A stretch of DNA of 64,000 nt. Source: Ziziphus jujuba. Taxonomy: Eukaryota; Streptophyta; Magnoliopsida; Rosales; Rhamnaceae. This document shows, piece after piece, positions 61,964 to 64,000 of this stretch (the stretch's first letter is position 1; the number at the start of each line of letters is the position of its first letter). The notes below the pieces were generated by a model that worked only from the letters and a program-made list of their open reading frames with translations, searched no databases and was not told where the DNA came from. The position numbers were made by a program, and so were the translations under genes. The stretch lies in assembly GCF_031755915.1 (NCBI RefSeq), contig NC_083390.1, positions 15,841,001-15,905,000 of the forward strand. The letters are read 5' to 3'.

Positions 61964-62390
61964 TGTAACAGCCTAAACCATCCGCATGCGATATTGTCCG
62001 CTTTGGGCCCGGCCCGCACGGTTTTGCTCTTCCCGACCCCAGAACAACGGTGGGTCACAGGAAAAGGCCTCGCAAGGGAAAGGTATCCACACCCACTTAT
62101 ATGGCATGCTTCGTTCCCCTTTCCAACCGATGTGGGATGTTACAATCCTCCCTCCTTAGGGCCCAGCGTCCTCGCTGGCACACCGATCCGGGTACTGGCT
62201 CTGATACCACTGTAACAGCCCAGACCACCCGCATGCGATATTGTCCGCTTGGGTCCGGCCCGCACGGTTTTGCTCTTCCCGACCCCAGAACAATGGTGGG
62301 TCACAGGAAAAGGTCTCGCAAGGGAAAGGTATCCACACCCACTTATATGGCATGCTTCGTTCCCCTTTCCAACCGATGTGGGATGTTACA
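61964..62390 (-). mobile_element. TRIM (small non-coding LTR retrotransposon), tRNA-Met primer
   Basis: Two nearly identical LTRs, 61964-62144 (181 bp) and 62211-62390 (180 bp), differ at only a few bases. They enclose 66 bases of internal DNA. The 5-bp flank AACAC occurs on both sides (61959-61963 and 62391-62395), a perfect target-site duplication. Read on the minus strand, the primer-binding site TGGTATCAGAGCCA adjoins the LTR at 62211, and a purine tract lies next to the LTR at 62144, so the element is in minus orientation. LTR ends are TGTAACA...TGTTACA. It codes for nothing. The small difference between LTRs suggests a fairly recent insertion. Confidence 0.93.
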
Positions 62391-62395
62391 AACAC

Positions 62396-63369
62396 AACCT
62401 TTATACAATCTCAAAAGTTCTGTATTTCCATAATAGCTTTATTCAACTTTTATCTTTTTTAAGCTATCAAAAAATAAGATTTCTATCAAATAAAAAGCCA
62501 AAAAAAAAATTAATAAAAAAATTGTTAAAAAAGAAATGGAATAATGTACCTCTTTTAGGTTCTGGAAAAACAATACTAGTGGATGAATATGATAAAATAT
62601 AATGTAATTGTAATAATTGTTTTATTTTAATTAATAAATAATTTATTAATATATACTATTTTTGACATATTTATATCAATAATAGTTTATTTATAATTGT
62701 TATCGTTTACTATAAATTAAATTGATTAAAAAATATATAATATATATTCAATATTTTTTGCAATTTTTATAATTAATTTGATAATCTACCGTTAAAGTTT
62801 CAACAAAAATTTTCATTTTTTTTAAATAAATTTTTATCAATTTTTTTCATTTTTTGTATACTTTCCAATATTTTTATGGAAACTTTTATTTTAAATCTTT
62901 GATATTTTTATCGATATCGAAATTTTAAACTTTAATTTTAATTACAAATGAGTTAAAACTTCAAATAACGCAAAATCTTTTTCAACCATTTGACACTTAA
63001 ATAACCTTAAACTATTAAAAGAACAAATAAACCCCCTTAATTAACCATATATTGTCCTTTTAAACTAATTAAGTACAAATAGTTACTCTAATTTGATAAA
63101 AATATCTTCTTGGCATATATATATATATATATTAGAATATGCTAGAGGTATTCTAATAAGGTTCACTAATTCATATCTAGATTATATTAAAATATTAACA
63201 AAATAATATGCTATCTATATGTTAATGGATTAGCTAGTATTCTAATGTTACTCTATATATTATATTATTTTATGTGACAAAAATACCCTTTTGTATACAT
63301 ATTTATATCATAAAATATGTCTTATCACTTTCTAAACTATTATTTCTCGAAGCACATTTTCACTAATCC
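62396..63369. other. Intergenic, no gene seen
   Basis: AT-rich with an (AT)n run at about 63115-63132. The open frames here are spill-over of the TRIM sequence or owe their length to poly-A. No recognised gene. Confidence 0.5.
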
Positions 63370-63650
63370 ATGAACAGGATCTATATAGACATATAGATCC
63401 GTGGATCCATACACCTCGATTTGAAAAAGAATCAATAGAAAAATAAAGAATCAGAATTGATCGATATATTTCTTAAAACAAACAAAAAGGAAACAAAAGA
63501 GGAAACTATTTATGGGAATTCTGTAAAAATTCCATTTCAAAAAGAGAAAGATCGAAATAATTGGGATTTTTTGGAGATTAGATGGAGTTACTAATTCATG
63601 ATATGGCATATACAGAATGAAAATTTTATCTTCAATTTTTCAAATAATTT
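63370..63650 (+). other. Plastid-derived insert (NUPT) with the start of ndhB
   Basis: The stretch around 63500-63640 matches, from memory, the plastid sequence just upstream of ndhB (GAATTCTGTAAAAATTCCAT, GATGGAGTTACTAATTCATG) and its first codons, which read MIWHIQNENFIF here (63599 onward), close to the plastid MIWHVQNENFI start. The frame is lost after about a dozen codons, and the rest of ndhB is absent. The upstream part (63370-63500) also reads like the rps7-ndhB spacer. The insert is short and mutated. Its exact borders cannot be set by eye. Confidence 0.68.
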
Positions 63651-64000
63651 AATCCGAACTTTTTGGTTATTCAAATATTAAGAATAATAAACTTTCAATA
63701 CTTTGAGGGAAGGTTTTCTTAATACCAGAGGTTGTTTGCCAGTATCAAATGGTTCATGGAGATTTTGTATATAATTTATCCATTCAAATTAATAAGACTC
63801 TATTAGACCAAATAAAAAACTAATAATACTCTAGCATCAGAATGATAAAAGCAAGCAAGCCAAATTGACAACTATGGGTGCATTTTGAAGTGCTTAATGA
63901 AGCCACTGCAAAGCTGATAAGAATACATTTTTCATAATGCTTGATTAAAAAAAATAAAAAAAAAAGTAAATCACATAATCAATCCTTAAATTATATAATT
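63651..64000. other. End of window, no gene seen
   Basis: AT-rich sequence. No gene, repeat or motif is recognised. Confidence 0.5.

Noticed and set aside
61840..62602. Overlapping open frames across the TRIM element
   Set aside because: The frames repeat because the two LTRs are near identical. TRIM elements code for no protein.

Overview
The window looks like nuclear DNA of a eudicot, quite possibly a woody rosid. It is AT-rich, its genes are split by GT-AG introns, its microsatellites are plant-like, and its mobile elements belong to plant families (hAT, Ty3/gypsy with an initiator-tRNA-Met primer site, TRIM). All exon models below were read by eye from splice sites and reading frames. 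No search was run.

Layout. (1) 1-880: the last two exons of a purple acid phosphatase (PAP), plus strand, cut by the window edge. (2) 1739-3572: left arm of a long inverted repeat whose partner lies at 18311-19802. (3) 7658-10597: a two-exon bS6-type ribosomal protein gene, plus strand. (4) 12307-12486: decayed 3' end of a receptor-like kinase. (5) 13578-14220: a uroporphyrinogen-III-synthase-like fragment split by a small hAT element. (6) 14544-17545: the eight-exon PIG-A gene, minus strand, first committed step of GPI-anchor synthesis. (7) 19941-20977: a type I MADS-box gene with a frameshift, minus strand. (8) 22383-27669: a complete 12-exon PAP gene, plus strand, the sister of the copy at 1-880. 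(9) 30503-33574: a POLAR-like polarity protein, plus strand. (10) 34429-37111: a six-exon MRS2/CorA magnesium transporter whose signature GMN triplet reads GTN, minus strand. (11) 38.3-44.1 kb: AT-rich repeats and a degenerate LTR element. (12) 44147-46038: a Ser-rich protein with a Cys-rich tail, minus strand. (13) 48499-61868: a dead Ty3/gypsy retrotransposon with a perfect target-site duplication. Two related hAT elements are inserted in it in opposite orientation, and one of these carries a roughly 3-kb LTR-like insert. (14) 61964-62390: a TRIM element with a perfect target-site duplication. (15) about 63370-63650: a small plastid-derived insert that includes the start of ndhB.

The genes do not form one pathway. 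They are ordinary housekeeping or developmental plant genes separated by repeats. The best material for a second look is the nested transposon stack, the GTN change in the magnesium transporter, the inverted repeat enclosing the bS6-PIG-A block, the four-unit repeat in the PAP leader, and the frameshifted MADS gene. I saw no evidence of a new multi-gene system, CRISPR array or tRNA gene.
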